Positions 46,025-59,444 of a stretch of 64,000 nucleotides of DNA are shown here, piece after piece. The translations under genes and the position numbers were made by a program. The notes under the pieces were generated by a model. It did no database searches and had not been told where the DNA came from. It saw only the letters and a list, made by a program, of their open reading frames with translations. How positions within the stretch are numbered: the stretch's first letter is position 1; every line of letters begins with the position of its first letter. The DNA lies in contig NC_087068.1 in NCBI RefSeq assembly GCF_963678635.1, forward strand, positions 59,319,896-59,383,895, written 5' to 3'. Origin of the DNA: Symsagittifera roscoffensis. Lineage: Eukaryota; Xenacoelomorpha; Acoela; Convolutidae.

Positions 46025-48373
46025 CTGTTTTCCAATAAGATCGATCGTTTTGATCAAATCAGCAACTTTATACAGGTGCCCGAGTGTGGGGCGTTGTTAA
46101 GGGTTTTCGAATAGCTTGCAAGTTCAGCGAACCATTAGGAGACTTGACTGGAACAGGTGACCAGCCAAGTGGGAAAATGGTTCTCAGGAAGCGGACCCGA
46201 GAAGTGCTGGAGACGCCAAGGAGACATCCAGCATGGACAAAAACAAACAGAGAAGGACACACAGGGGTGTTCTGTTTGGTCAATCGACGGACCACTGGGA
46301 TACTTGACTGGAAGAGGTGACCAGCCAAGTGGGAAAGTGGTGCCGGAGAAAGGTGCTCGACACGCCAAGGAGACAACCAGCACCGAATAAGAACAAACAA
46401 AAAAGGGCACGCAGGGGTGTTCTGTTAGGTCAATCGTGTATCGTTAAAATCCACATTACTTTATAGGAAATAAGTATAAAATCGGATAAACGGATACCCA
46501 CTGTTTTGAGGATACGTTTTTACTTGAACAGAGCTTGGAAACAAGTTCTACGGTTTTCTCTGAATAGGTTTAGCACCCATCGCGCTTAAGGTAATTTTCG
46601 GCTTAAAAGGGGGGTTTAATAGGGGGATGGTTAAGTTAGAGGAAAACGGTTGCAAATTGTAAAAAGGGGGACACATTATAGTAACTATATAATCGATATC
46701 GTCGATTTAGTTACCTGAGTAGAACCAGAAACTGGAAACATTCATCTCTAAACCCAGAACAAGAGTTGCAACGCAAGGATATCCAAATTTAAGTTCCAAT
46801 TAAAATAGGTAACCTGGTCGGATCGGGTGAGGGGATCGGAAATAGACAGTTTTTGAAACCCGAAGGGAGAATACCCCATAAGATCGTTAGTAGGGGTGAG
46901 TTAAACGCGTGACAATCAGGTAACAGACCTACTTTTTTTACGAAAGGACGACATTGGTCACCTATCAATTTTAGGTGCGTTCATCTTTCTGTTTTTTATC
47001 ATTTTTCTCACTTAAATTTCTACGTTTTTGGAACTAATTTTATCGGTTTTTGACAAATAGGTGATCACAAGACACTTGCTAACAAGTCGTGTTTCGACTG
47101 GCATCAGAATAATAGAGGGAGGTAATTACACGGGGGCTAATAGGTAAAACTTTTGGTCAGTAAGATTGGGTTTTGGGGAAATTTTAACACTAGAGCTCAA
47201 GTGGTGGTACCGGGGATAGAGATCTAAGTTTCCCAACACCGAAGAAGAAGAGATCCGACTGTCCCAACACTTGAACAAAGAAGTCTTGGGACAGTGCGAA
47301 GTGTCCCAACGCTTGAGTGGGAGGTCTTAAGACAGTGCGAAGTGTCCCAACACTAGGTCTTGGGCCAGTGCGAAGTGTCGCAACACTAGAACGAAAAGTC
47401 ATGGGACAGTACGAAGTGTCCCGACGCTTGAGTGGGAGGTCTTGGTACAGTGCGAAGTGTCCCAACACTTGAGTGAGAGGTCTTGGGACAGTACGAAGTG
47501 TCCCAACACTAGGTCTTGGGACAGTGCGAAGTGTCCAACACTTGAATGGGAGGTCTTGGGACAGTGCAAAGCGTCCCAAAACTTGAGTGAGAGGTCTTGG
47601 GACATTGCCAAGTGTCCCAACACTAGGTCTTGGGACAGTGTGAAGTGTCCCAACACTAGGAAGAAAGGCCCTGAGGCAGTGCGAAGTGTCGCAACACTAG
47701 AACGAAAAGTCATGGGACAGTGCGAAGTGTCCCAACACTTGAGTGTGAGGTATTGGGACAGTACGAAGTGTCCCAACACTTGAGTGTGAGGTAATGGGAC
47801 ATTACGAAGTGCCCCAAAAATAGGTCTTGGGACAGTGCGAAAGGTACCAAAACTATGACGAAAGGTCCTGAGACAGTACGAAGTGTCCCAACACTTGGAC
47901 GAAGGGGTGTTGGGACAGTGCGAAATGTCTCAGCACTTGAGTGAGAAGTCTTGGGACAGTACGAAGTGTCCTTACATTAGAACAAAAAGGTCTTGGGACA
48001 GTGCGAGGTGTACCAACACTTGAACATAGGGTCCTAGGAAAATTAGAAGACGTTCTGGGATAGTGTGAAGAGTTTCAACACTTGACTAAAAAGCACCAGG
48101 AACCAGTCAGAACGATCAAAAAACAGTCAAAACTCCACACTATTAAGATTACGAACTCGAATGATTTTTTCTTAAGAGAATTAGGAATACTTTTTAGATT
48201 TTTTTAAAAAGTTTAGAATAGAAACTTGTAAACATTAAAGTTGTAAATAAAGAAAATTGTAAATAAAAATCAGGAGGCGAAGTAGGGTACCGATAGCAGA
48301 TAAAAGTGTTCAAGAACCAAAGAAAAATCATAACTCGTCGCAACTGAAAGCAACACTATCAGATCCGAAAGTA
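46025..48373 (+). other. Leader A of Gypsy-2
   Basis: No gene. It is colinear with the Gypsy-1 leader: a GATCAAATCAGCAACTTTAT block, two ~157-bp repeats carrying AGGTGACCAGCCAAGTGGG (46120-46440), G-rich runs, the 86-nt candidate intron (46975-47060), the hairpin array (47270-48060), then the AT-rich stretch before gag. It is repeated as leader B at 53262-55790. Confidence 0.85.
47270..48060 (+). repeat. Hairpin-forming ~41-bp repeat array, leader A
   Basis: About 19 units of up to ~41 bp combine GGTCTTGGGACAGTGCGAAG, TGTCCCAACACTTGAGTG and a short linker. Within a unit TTGGGACA and TGTCCCAA are perfect complements around the 8-nt loop GTGCGAAG, so the array can form a row of small hairpins. 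Units vary in linker, and some lack the CTTGAG part. Confidence 0.92.
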
Positions 48374-49487
48374 ATGAGAAAGAACTTTTCAGTGAACATA
48401 ATCAACACAAGAAGCGCAAGGGAACCCAAGACGAAAGAAAGCGCTGTGGAAGGACCAACTGTACCTGCTATAGAAATCGATCTTGAGACACCAGATCAGA
48501 GTGTTGACGAGGTGGAAAGGAAAACAACGGAATCAACACCAATGCCGAATGCGGAAGAACAAGAGAAGAAGACGACCGGGAAAAGCAAAAAATTTGGAAC
48601 AGTTTCTGCAATAACAACAGAGGCCAAACAAGACGATGAGCAGATCAAATGTGGGGCAACAACTAACCATGAAAAAACAACTTCTCTTGAGCTGGACGAC
48701 TTGATGGCAAAGTTGCACCAAATCGGCAATAAATTGAAGTGGAGCGAAGAGGATCAACAAATGCTAAAAAAGGAAATACGATACAACAAGAACGAGAACC
48801 TGGACAATTGCTTCAACCTGGCAAGGGCGACAGAAGAATAGTTACAGCAGATGTCAGACAAGGTAGAGGCCTCCGACAAAGAGCGAGAGAAACATATCAA
48901 AAAAGGCATGCAGGAAATGAAGCAACGATACGATGGACACAATCAATGGACACAGTCAAGACTGACATGGAAGCCGAGGTTGGGAATTCAATGGAGATAA
49001 AACACGAGAATGCTTCTGCAGAAGCGATCAACAAAGTGAAGCAAGACTCAGCTACAAAAGAAATTGAGCAACGACTGAGGCAGAAAATAGAAAAGCAGAA
49101 GTTGAATGAGTCACTCTGCAGAATAATCCCAGCGCAGGAAGCCACAGAGAGTGCAACAAACGGTAAAGATTGCAAAACTCTAAAAATGGTGACGAGAAAA
49201 CCATTTGGCATAACGAAAATTGGAGTAGTAATAATGTCGATAATCCCACTAGTCACGTAGAAACAAGAAACCTGAGTGAACCAAGTGATCAGGCGATAAT
49301 GCACATCAATGTGTACGCAAATTACTTGAGTGCAGTAAGCCCGCAAACAACTTCTAGAGCCGTGAGGTCACTTTTAACAAGGGGTAGCAGCAAATCAGTT
49401 CGCGTCGACAATAGGTACACGAAAAGATATAGTCCCAATGAGGTAATGATAAATCTAGATGAAAAAACGTCTACACGAAGACAATGA
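48374..49487 (+). pseudogene. gag: Gypsy-2 gag, copy A: truncated and broken
   Basis: It matches the Gypsy-1 Gag N-terminus (IEIDLETPDQSVDE, ESTPMPNAEEQ), loses about 100 bp after it, then matches the coiled-coil part, with TAG at 48838-48840. Near 48930 it jumps from the coiled coil to a point equivalent to about 12140 in Gypsy-1, deleting the capsid domain and both zinc knuckles. The C-terminal part resumes after further shifts (NLSEPSDQAIMHINVYANYL) and ends at TGA 49485-49487, which overlaps the pol ATG as ATGA. Confidence 0.85.
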
Positions 49488-52400
49488 TAACATGTGATGA
49501 AGACCTAGCCGGACAAATATACGTGGGTAGAGAAGAACTAAAAGTGAGATCGATTGGACACTGTGCCATGTTAGAAGAAGATGCGATGCTTTTCGGGACG
49601 GAAGCGGACGTATATGGGCACGTACCTGACATAAGTGGAAACAAGGTTCAACTGCGTGGGTTATTGGACACTGGAGCGGTCTTGAGCGTCATACCAATCG
49701 AAACATGGAACAGGATGGGCTTCGACAAAGACGACTTGGTAGACTCGAGAATACGGCTGTTGGCAGCAAATAAAGGGGCACTGCGGGTACTAGGCAGAAC
49801 ACCAATAATAGCCTTAAACTTGGGGGAAACCAATTTGTGGATGAGCTTCCTCATGGTGGAGAATCTAGATGAGTCTGACCAATTCTTTTTAGGCAGAGAC
49901 TTCATCAGGACTTTCGATGTATCAATTGACCTAAACAATGCGATGTTCAGGATTCGGAAACCGGAAAGGAAGTACGTAATTAAACCGCTAAATTTGATAA
50001 TGGCGAATGAGAATTAAGCAAATGTGTTCTTGAGTAGGAGGGTAAGGCTGAAAGCAAAGGAAGCGGCAATAGTAAGCCTGCGGATGAAAAATTATAATGA
50101 ACTAAGTGACAACAATAAACAAGTATGCATTGTCCCAAATCCAAACAGTCAAAGTGCTGCTATTTCAGGAAGATCCTTCTCGATAGCAAAGAGTGGCCTC
50201 TGCGTCATGTATTGTTGAATACTCTTGATATACCTATCACAATCTAGAGGGGAAGGAAATTGGCATGCGCTCTTCCTGTGAAAACTCGATATGAAATGAC
50301 TGAAAATGTGAAAGAAAATGATGTTCTTGATTGCCCAAATCATAGGGATAAGATTTGTATCTGGAGAAGATTGAAGAAAATAAAACATTCGTCAGGTCGT
50401 GTGAAATCGCATAAGTCAGAGACAGACGATGGACTTTCGAGCTATTCGAATTTTCCTGAAAGACCAACACTAGAGGAATTAGAATCGGATAAACCGGTTT
50501 TACCAGAGATAGAGCAATAGAGGGGTAAGGTGACGGACGAACAGCTTGAAGCCATCAAGGACGTACTAGATCGAAAAGAGGACGTTTTTTCGAAACATAG
50601 GGCAGACATTGGATGTTGTAACTTTTCTGAGCATGAAATAGAGCTTGAGGAGTAGGCGGTACCACATAGGGAGGGGGCGAGGCGTATGACCCCTAACAAA
50701 TCAGATGCATGTAGAAAAGAAATAGAAACCCTAGTAGAGTATGATATGATAGAACCATCCAAATCACCGTGGGCGAGTGGAGTAGCGATGGCTAAGAAGA
50801 AAGGTGATTGATTGATCAGAGCCTCTCGAAATTAGGGGATGCAAAGTTTTTTACAAATCTTGATTTAGGATCGGCTTTTTGGCAGGTCTAACTGAGGAAG
50901 CAGGACACGGACAAAGCAGGGTTTGCTTGCGAGCTGGAGCTGTTTCAATAGAAAAGGATGCCCTTTGGCCTTTGCAATGCCACGGCTACGTTTCAACGAT
51001 TGATGGCACACGCATTGACAAGTGTAACGAAGAAATATGGCAACCTGGTGATGAGCTACGTGGATGACGTGGTTATAGCGACACCCACTTTAGAAGACCA
51101 AATCGAGCGACTAGATGAGGTGTTCGTTTGCATGAAAAGAGCAGGACTAAAATGCAAGCCATCGAAGTGCGAGACACTCAAGGACTCAATTAAATACCTG
51201 ATGAGGATGGTGGATAAACTTGGCATCAGACCAGACCCAGACGCAGTAGAAGCGGCGCTAACTTGGAAATCGCCGAAAACGGAGCATCAACTGATGACCT
51301 TCTTTCAGAACAAAGTGTACCCGATGCAACAACTCATGAGGCACAAAGGCAAGAAATTCACGTGGAACAACGCAGCGGAAGAGTCATTCCAGAGGATAAA
51401 GAAGGAGTTGTGTGAAGCACCTGTGCTGGGTATGCCAACGGAAAAAGGGATGTACGTGCTGGATATGAATGCGTCGGTGGTAGCGATCTCGGGCATACTC
51501 CATCAAGAGCAGGAATGGAACGGGAAGACAGTCTTGAGACCGATAGCATACTGGAGCAAAGTTTTGAGGTATACAGAAATGAAGTACGGCGCACCCAAGG
51601 CAGAAATGTTTGCGGTTGTCACCTTTGTAGAGAAATACAGGACGTACCTAGTTAGCGATCCATTCAAGTTACGGGTCGACAATAGAGCACTCAGCTGGTT
51701 GAAAACGTACTCAATGGATCAGAGCTACATTGTGAGATGAATAGTTTGCTTGGATGGCTACATTATGATCATTGAACACAGAAATAGGGACAAACATCAA
51801 AATGCCGATAGCTTGAGTAAGAAGACGGAATTATACGAAAGACAGGAACAAAGGTAGGCGTACAAGCCAGAAATCAAAGATGGTTTCTCTTTTATGGACA
51901 AAGAAACGTACGACAGCCTTCCACTCACGAGGTGGCCCGACAAGTCAGCTAAACCAATAGAGGATCACCCCGAATTGCCAGACGAATGTCCTGAGAGAGC
52001 AATCTTGAAGAAAAAAAAAAGGGATGCCAATGGAAGTAATGCTCAAGTAAAAAATAGTGAGGGAAACATTAAGGCAAAAGTCTACGATCTCAATCAATTA
52101 GAGGCGGGAAGTGCGAAGATAGGTGAGGACTTGAGGGGATTTTTTGAGAATCTAGCAGACGATAAACCCGTTGTCCGGAACAATGGTAAAGTCGAACCAG
52201 AAGTCTCAAGTTGAGAAGTCAATAGTCACAAGTCTCAAATGAGACAGTTACAAGATCTTGAGCCAGTTCTACAAGGAGAGAAAAGATTTACTCTATTACA
52301 CAGCTGATGGTGTGGTAGCCTGTAGAAGAAAAGGTTAGTAGAAGATATTACACAAGCATAACCTCATCATGCTACCACAGTTGTACCAGACGGAAGTGTT

Positions 52401-53251
52401 CTTCAGATCGCACGACCAAATGGGACATGAGGGGATAGACAAGGTGCAACAAAGAATACTCCACAGGTTTGATTGCCCAGGGTTAAGAAAGGCTTGCGAG
52501 AGGTGGGTGAACTCATGCCTCGCGTGTTTACAAGTCTCTGTGTGTTTAAAGATCCAAGAAAGATGAAGTTCCCACTCAACTCTGTAGAGAGCTCGGAGTT
52601 TAACGAAGTCGTGCAGATAGACCATCAGAAGGCCTGCATGACAGACTTGGGATCTAATCAAATACTGGTCATATTAGACCACTCCACGAAGTTGGCAAAA
52701 GCTGTGCCATGTCAAACGGCCTCAGCGGAAGAGACTTGTGACCATTTGATATCACGATATGGTTGTCCGATGACATTCCAGTCGGACAACGGGAAAGCCT
52801 TCGTTGGGACCTAACAAAATAGTTGATTAGGAGATCGCACATTGCTCACTCAACTAATTACCACCCTCAGACTAACGGACTAGTTGAGAGACCAAACAGA
52901 ATGCTGGTGAACATGCTCAGGGTGTATTGCTCGAGATACATGACACACTGGGATAGATATCTGCCGCAAGTGGTAGGGGCGTATAACAGCACGCAACACT
53001 CGACAACAGGAATCAGCCCCTTCATGATGTTGACAGGCACGGAAAGAGCCATGCCCCTAACATTGTTTTACCCAGAATACGAAGGGAAAATGACGTCGCC
53101 TCGAGCTTATGTGAAAGAAGCGGTAAAGAGACAACAGGAACTAAACGAGCTCTGCAGGAGGAACACGGCGCAAGCACAAATGAGACAGCGGAAGAAATAC
53201 GATGAGAAGATACTTCAAACAAAACCGTATGCAATGGGCCAATACGTCTGA
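49484..53251 (+). pseudogene. pol: Gypsy-2 pol, copy A: protease to integrase, many stops
   Basis: Protease (LLDTGAVLSVIP; FFLGRDF) is intact to TAA near 50014. Lesions follow: TAG near 50518 and 50653, about 80 bp lost at 50808, TAA near 50889, TAG near 50949, loss of ~40 bp in the RT connection (51303), TGA at 51738 and TAG near 51856. RT YVDD, RNase H (YVLDMNAS, catalytic Asp changed) and integrase (HDQMGHEGIDK, SDNGKAF, YHPQTNGLVERP) are recognisable. About 700 bp of the linker is deleted near 52215. The copy ends in the integrase C-terminal region at an abrupt junction with leader B. Confidence 0.9.
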
Positions 53252-55795
53252 GTGTTATTTTTTCCAATAAGACCGACCGTTTCGATCAAATCAGCAACTT
53301 TATACAGGTGCCCGAGTGTGGGGGGTTGTTAAGGGTTTTCAGATAGCTTGCAAGTTCAGCGAACCATTAGGAGACTTGACTGGAACAGGTGACCAGCCAA
53401 GTGGGAAAGTGGTTCTCAGGAAGCGGACCCGAGAAGTGCTGGAGACGCCAAGGAGACATCCAGCATGGACAAAAACAAACAGAGAAGGGCACACAGGGGT
53501 GTTCTGTTTGGTCAATCGACGGACCACTGGGATACTTGACTGGAAGAGGTGACCAGCCAAGTGGGAAAGTGGTGCCGGAGAAAGGTGCTGGTAACGCCAA
53601 TGATACAACCAGCACCGAATGAGAACAAACAGAAAAGGGCACGCAGGGTTGTTCTGTTTGGTCAATCGTGTATCGATAAAATCCACATTACTTTATAGGA
53701 AATAAGTATAAAATTGGATAAGCGGATACCCACTGTTTTGAGGATACGTTTTTACTTGAACAGAGCATGGAAACAAGTTCTACGGGTTTCTCTGAACAGG
53801 TTTAGCACCCATCGCGCTTAAACTAATTTTCGGTTTAAAAGGGGGGTTTAATAGGGGGGCTGGTTAAGTTAGAGGTTAGCGGTTGCAAATTGTAAGAAGG
53901 GGGCACATAATATAGTAACTATACAATCGATATCGTCGATTTAGTTACATTAGTAGAACCAGAAACTGGAAAGATTCATCTCTAGACCCAGAACAAGAAA
54001 TGCAACACGAATTTATCCAAATTTAAGATCCAAATAAGGTAGGTAGCCTGGTCGGATCGGGTGAGGGGATCGGAAATAGACAGTTTTTGAAACCCGAATG
54101 GAGAATACCCCATAAGATCGTTAGTAGGGGTGAGTTAAACGCGTGACAATCAGGTAACAGACCTACTTTTTTTACGAAAGGACGACATTGGTCACCTATC
54201 AATTTTAGGTGCGTTCATCTTTCTGTTTTTTATCATTTTTCTCACTTAAATTTCTACGTTTTTGGAACTAATTTTATCGGTTTTTGACAAATAGGTGATC
54301 ACAAGACACTTGCTAACAAGTCGTGTTTCGACTGGCATCAGAATAATAGAGGGAGGTAATTACACGGGGGCTAATAGGAAAAACTTTTGGTCAGTAAGAT
54401 TGGGTTTTGGGGAAATTTTAACCTTATAGCTCAAGTGATGGTACCGGGGATAGTGATCTAAGTTTCCCAACACCGAAGAAGAAGAGATCCGACTGTCCCA
54501 ACACTGGAACAAAGAGGTCTTGGGAGTGCGAAGTGTCCCATCGCTTGAGTGGGAGGTCTTGGGACAGTGCGAAGTGTCGCAACACTAGAACGAAAGGTCC
54601 TGGGACAGTGCGAAGTGTCCCAACGCTTGAGTGGGAGGTCTTGGGACAGTGCGAAGTGTCCCAACATTTGAGTGAGAGGTCTTGGGACAGTACGAAGTGT
54701 CCCAACACTAGGTCTTGGGAGAGTGCGAAGTGTCGCAACACTAGAACGAAAGAACCTGGCACAGTACGAAGTGTCCCATTACTTGGACGAAGGGTCTTGG
54801 GACAGTGCGAAGTGTCCAACACTTAAATGGGAGGTCTTGGGACAGTGCAAAGCGTCCCAAAACTTGAGTGAGAGGTCTTGGGACATTGCGAAGTGTCCCA
54901 ACACTAGGTCTTGGGACAGTGTGAAGTGTCCCAACACTAGGAAGAAAGGCCCTGAGACAGTGCGAAGTGTCCCAACGCTTGAGTGGGAGGTCTTGGGACA
55001 GTGCGAAGTGTCCCAACACTTGAGTGTGAGGTATTGGGACAGTACGAAGTGTCCCAACACTTGAGTGTGAGGTACTGGGACAGTACGAAGTGCCCCAAAA
55101 ATAGGTCTTGGGACAGTGCGAAGTGTACCAAAACTATGACGAAAGGTCCTGAGACAGTACGAAGTGTCCCAACACTTGGACGAAGGGGTCTTGGGACAGT
55201 GCGAAGTGTCTCAGCACTTGAGTGAGAAGTCTTGGGACAGTGCGAAGTGTACCAAAACTAAGACGAAAGGTCCTGGCACAGTACGAAGTGTACCAACACT
55301 TGGACGAAGGGGTCTTGGGACTGTGCGAAGTGTCCCAGCACTTGAGTGAGAGGTCTTGGGACAGTACGAAGTGTCCCAACACTAGAACAAAGAGGTCTTG
55401 GGACAGTGCAGGGTGTATCAACACTTGAGCATAGTGTCCTAGGAGACATAGAAGACGTTCTGGGATAGTGTAAAGAGTCTCAACACTTGAGTAAAAGCAC
55501 CAGGAACCAGTCAGAACGATCAAAAAGCAATCAAAAGTCCACACTATTAAGATTACGACATCGAATGATTTTTCTTAAGAGAATTAGGAATACATTTTTA
55601 GATTTTTTAAAAAATTTTAGAATCGAAACTTGTAAATATTAAAATTAAAAAAAAAGGAAATAGTAAATAAAAATCAGGAGGCGAAGTAGGGTACCAATAG
55701 CAGATAAAAGAGTTCAAGAATCAAAGAAAACTCATAACTCGTCGCGACTGAAAGCAACACTATCAGGTCCGAAAGTAAGGAGAAAGAACTTTTCA
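53252..55795 (+). other. Leader B of Gypsy-2, repeat of leader A without an LTR
   Basis: No gene. From about 53262 the sequence follows leader A from 46030 (CCAATAAGAYCGAYCGTTTYGATC, in two halves) with high identity through the two ~157-bp repeats, the candidate intron (54209-54294) and a longer hairpin array. The join to pol A at 53250-53262 has no LTR or target duplication. Confidence 0.85.
54480..55440 (+). repeat. Hairpin-forming ~41-bp repeat array, leader B
   Basis: Same unit as in leader A (TTGGGACAGTGCGAAG + TGTCCCAA + CACTTGAGTG) with some 23 units, so it has expanded relative to copy A. Sub-arrays differ in linker type (ACGAAAGGTCCTG, TGGACGAAGGGGTC, GTGAGAGG), suggesting repeated unequal exchange. 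Confidence 0.92.
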
Positions 55796-57668
55796 GTGAA
55801 CATGGTCAACACAAGAAGCGCAAAGGAACACAAGACGAAAGAAAGCGCTGTGGAAGGACCAACTGTACCTGCTATAGAAATCGATCTTGAGACACCATAT
55901 CAGAGTGTTGACGAGGTGGAAAGGAAAACAACGGAATCAACACCAATGCCGAATGCGGAAGAACAAGAGAAGAAGACGATAGAGTTTTCACAAATTGATA
56001 CTGCAGAGGACACAACAAGCAACACGCCGGAAACGATAAAAAGATGACTTTCAATCAAAAGGAACGTCGTTCACAGAGAGGATTGCAGCGATGGTCGGAA
56101 TGAAACCAAGAGAGAAAGAGGAGAGGGTACCAACGACCGAGAAAAGCAAAACGTTTGGAACAGTTTCTGCAATAACAACAGAGGCCAAACAAGACGATGA
56201 GCATATCAAATGTGGGGCAACAACTAACCATGAAAAAACAACTTCCCTTGAGCTGGGCGACTTGATGGCAAAGCTGCAGCAAGTCGGCAATAAATTGAAG
56301 TGGAGCGAAGAGGATCAACAAATGCTAAAAAAGGAAATACGATACAACAAGAACGAGAACCTGGACAATTGCTTCAACCTGGCAAGGGCGACAGAAGAAT
56401 AGTTACAGCAGATGTCAGACAAGGTAGAGGCGCTCGACAAAGAGCGAGATAAACATATCATAAAGGACATGCATGAAATGAAGCAACGGTAGGACACTGT
56501 GAACGAGAAGTTTTGGAATATAGAGACGAGAATGGACACAATGAGCAGAGACCGAGCCGAAATGTCTTGTGCCATACAGTCCAAACTGGATGCTCTCTTG
56601 AGAAACTCTACGGTGCAAGATAAGCTTTTAGCAGATTGACCGCAAGACATTAGAGATGACTTCATAGAACCTCAACGGAATAAACGGGAGTCTACACCGT
56701 TACCGCGGATTGCAACGAGCACAGGGGCAAGGGGGTCCAAGGCCATCATGACGGGTGGAACCTCAAACACTACGATTGCACCAGAGGACTCAAGTACGAA
56801 CACTAATGTAGCACTTGACGCCATGACATGGGCAAGCACCTGGGAGATGATGAACAGGACACTGGAAGCGTTCACGACAAGGAACACTGACTCGAGTGAA
56901 AGAGGAAGTGGTAAATCCAGGACGACCTTCAAGAAACCCAAAGAGTTCAAAGACGACTCTTATGGCTGCATTGACACATGGGTGGAAGTCATGAGACAAC
57001 ACTTACAACAGGACAAAGGAATTGAATGACGAAAGGCAGGCCGGCACAGCAATACTGAGCAATCTAGAAGGCACAGCGTTGAAATGCGTAGTGGCGAAAA
57101 AGGAAGAGGAACGTGATACGGCAGACAAGATCTTCGAACAAAATACTGTTGAATCGATTCGGATCAAAGATGAATACCCACCAAGCTATAATAAGATTTG
57201 AAAAAACAGGACTGAGGGACGACGAGTCAATCGATCGGTTCCTGGATTATCTTGAGAGCCTGAGAAGAAGGAGTTATCCGGAAGAATCGACAAACAGAAG
57301 AAATTTCAGCATCGTCTAGAAGTCTATCGACGGAGTAAAAAGTGACGACTTGAGAACAATGTTGGCAACGTATTACACACTTTCAAAAGATAATGCACCG
57401 ACCCCGGAAGAGATGAGACAAAAATCTAGGAAGTACATGTTGATGAAACCAAAGAATAAATCGTACTCAGAAGGCAGGATTATGCAAGGGGGAAGCCAAC
57501 AACAAAGGTCGTCATAGTACAAGCCGAGAGAAGATATGTATAAACGTAGGTCATGCGCAAATTGCGGATCAGCAGATCATCACATAGCGGATTGCACGAC
57601 ATACAAACAAGGCATGAAAAGTCTGGGATACGCCCCGGATGAAGAGGACATGAGCCAGACGGAGGATG
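55796..57668 (+). pseudogene. gag: Gypsy-2 gag B, first unit
   Basis: Starts at the second Gag ATG (MVNTRSAKEH), keeps the acidic N-terminus, coiled coil, capsid (KKPKEFKDDSYGCIDTW) and first zinc knuckle (CANCGSADHHIADC). It is broken by a frameshift near 56045, TAG at 56401, TAG near 56489, TGA near 56638, a shift near 57020, and TAG at 57316 and 57516. It ends at the GGAGGATG junction where the next unit begins again inside the N-terminal region. Confidence 0.85.
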
Positions 57669-59444
57669 GTACCTGCTATAGAAATCGATCTTGAGACACC
57701 AGATCAGAGAGTTTACGAGGTGGAAAGGGAAGCAACGGAATCAACACCAATGCCGAATGCGGAAGAACAAGAGAAGAAGACGATAGAGTTTTCACGAATT
57801 GATACTGCAGAGGACACAACAAGCAACACGCCGGAAACGATAAAAAGATGATTTTCAATCAAAAGGAACGTCGTTCACAGAGAGGATTGCAGCGATGGTC
57901 GGAATGAAACCAAGAGAGAAAGAGGAGAGGGTACCAACGACCGAGAAAAGCAAAACGTTTGGAACAGTTTCTGCAATAACAACAGAGGCCAAACAAGACG
58001 ATGAGCATATCAAATGTGGGGCAAAAACTAACCACGAAAAAACAACTTCCCTTGAGCTGGGCGACTTGATGGCAAAGCTGCAGCAAGTCGGCAATAAATT
58101 GAAGTGGAGCGAAGAGGATCAACAAATGCTAAAAAAGGAAATACGATACAACAAGAACGAGAACCTGGACAATTGCTTCAACCTGGCAAGGGCGACAGAA
58201 GAATAGTTACAGCAGATGTCAGACAAGGTAGAGGCCCTCGACAAAGAGCGATATAAGATTATCATAAAGGACATGCAGGAAATGAAGCAACGGTAGGACA
58301 CTGTGAACGAGAACTTTTGGAATATAGAGACGAGAATGGACACAATGAGCAGAGACCGAGCCGAAAGTTCTTGTGCCATACAGTCCAAACTGGAAGCTCT
58401 CTTGAGAAACTCTACGGCGCAAGATAAGCTTTTAGCAGATTGACCGCAAGACATCAGAGATCAACGGAATAAACGGGAGTCTACACCGTTACCGCGGATT
58501 GCAACGAGCACAGGGGCAAGGGGGTCCAAGGCCATCATGACGGGTGGAACCTCAAACACTACGATTGCACCAGAGGACTCAAGTACGAATACTAATGTAG
58601 CACTTGACGCCATGACATGGGCAAGCACCTGGGAGATGATGAACAGGAAACTGGAAGCGTTCACGACAAGGAACACTGACTCGAGTGAAAGAGGAAGTGG
58701 TAAATCCAGGACGACCTTCAAGAAACCCAAAGAGTTCAAAGACGACCCTTATGGCTGCATTGACACATGGGTGGAAGTCATGAGACAACACTTACAACAG
58801 GACAAAGGAATTGAATGATGAAAGGCAGGCCGGCACAGCAATATTGAGCAATCTAGAAGGCACAGCGTTGAAATGCGTAGTGGCGAAAAAGGAAGAGGAA
58901 CGTGATACGGCAGACAAGATCTTCGAACAAAGTACTGTTGAATCGATTCGGATCAAAGATGAATACCCACCAAGCTATAATAAGATTTGAAAAAAGAGGA
59001 CTGAGGGACGACGAGTCAATCGATCGGTTCCTGGATTATCTTGAGAGCCTGAGAAGAAGGAGTTATACGGAAGAATCGACAAACAGAAGAAATTTCAGTC
59101 TATCGACGGAGTAAAAAGTGACGACTTGAGAACGATGTTGGCAACGTATTATACACTTTCAAAAGATAATGCACCGACCCCGGAAGAGATGAGACAAAAG
59201 TCTAGGAAGTACATATTGATGAAACCAAAGAATAACTCGTACTCAGAAGGCAGGATTATGCAAGGGGGAAGCCAACAACAAAGGTCGTCATAGTACAAGC
59301 CGAGAGAAGATATGTATAAACGTAGTTCATGCGCAAATTGCGGATCAGCAGATCATCACATAGCGGATTGCACGACATACAAACAAGGCATGAAAAGTCT
59401 GGGATACGCCCCGGATGAAGAGGACATGAGCCAGACGGAGGATG
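57669..59444 (+). pseudogene. gag: Gypsy-2 gag B, second tandem unit
   Basis: A 1,776-bp repeat of 55865-57668, with the same stops and shifts and two further small deletions (15 bp near 58461, 13 bp near 59098). The identical breakpoint and shared lesions show that the gag unit was already dead when duplicated. Confidence 0.9.

Noticed and set aside
47190-48001. Minus- and plus-strand ORFs in the hairpin arrays of leaders A and B
   Set aside because: Peptides are only the repeat unit, and both strands are open for the same reason.
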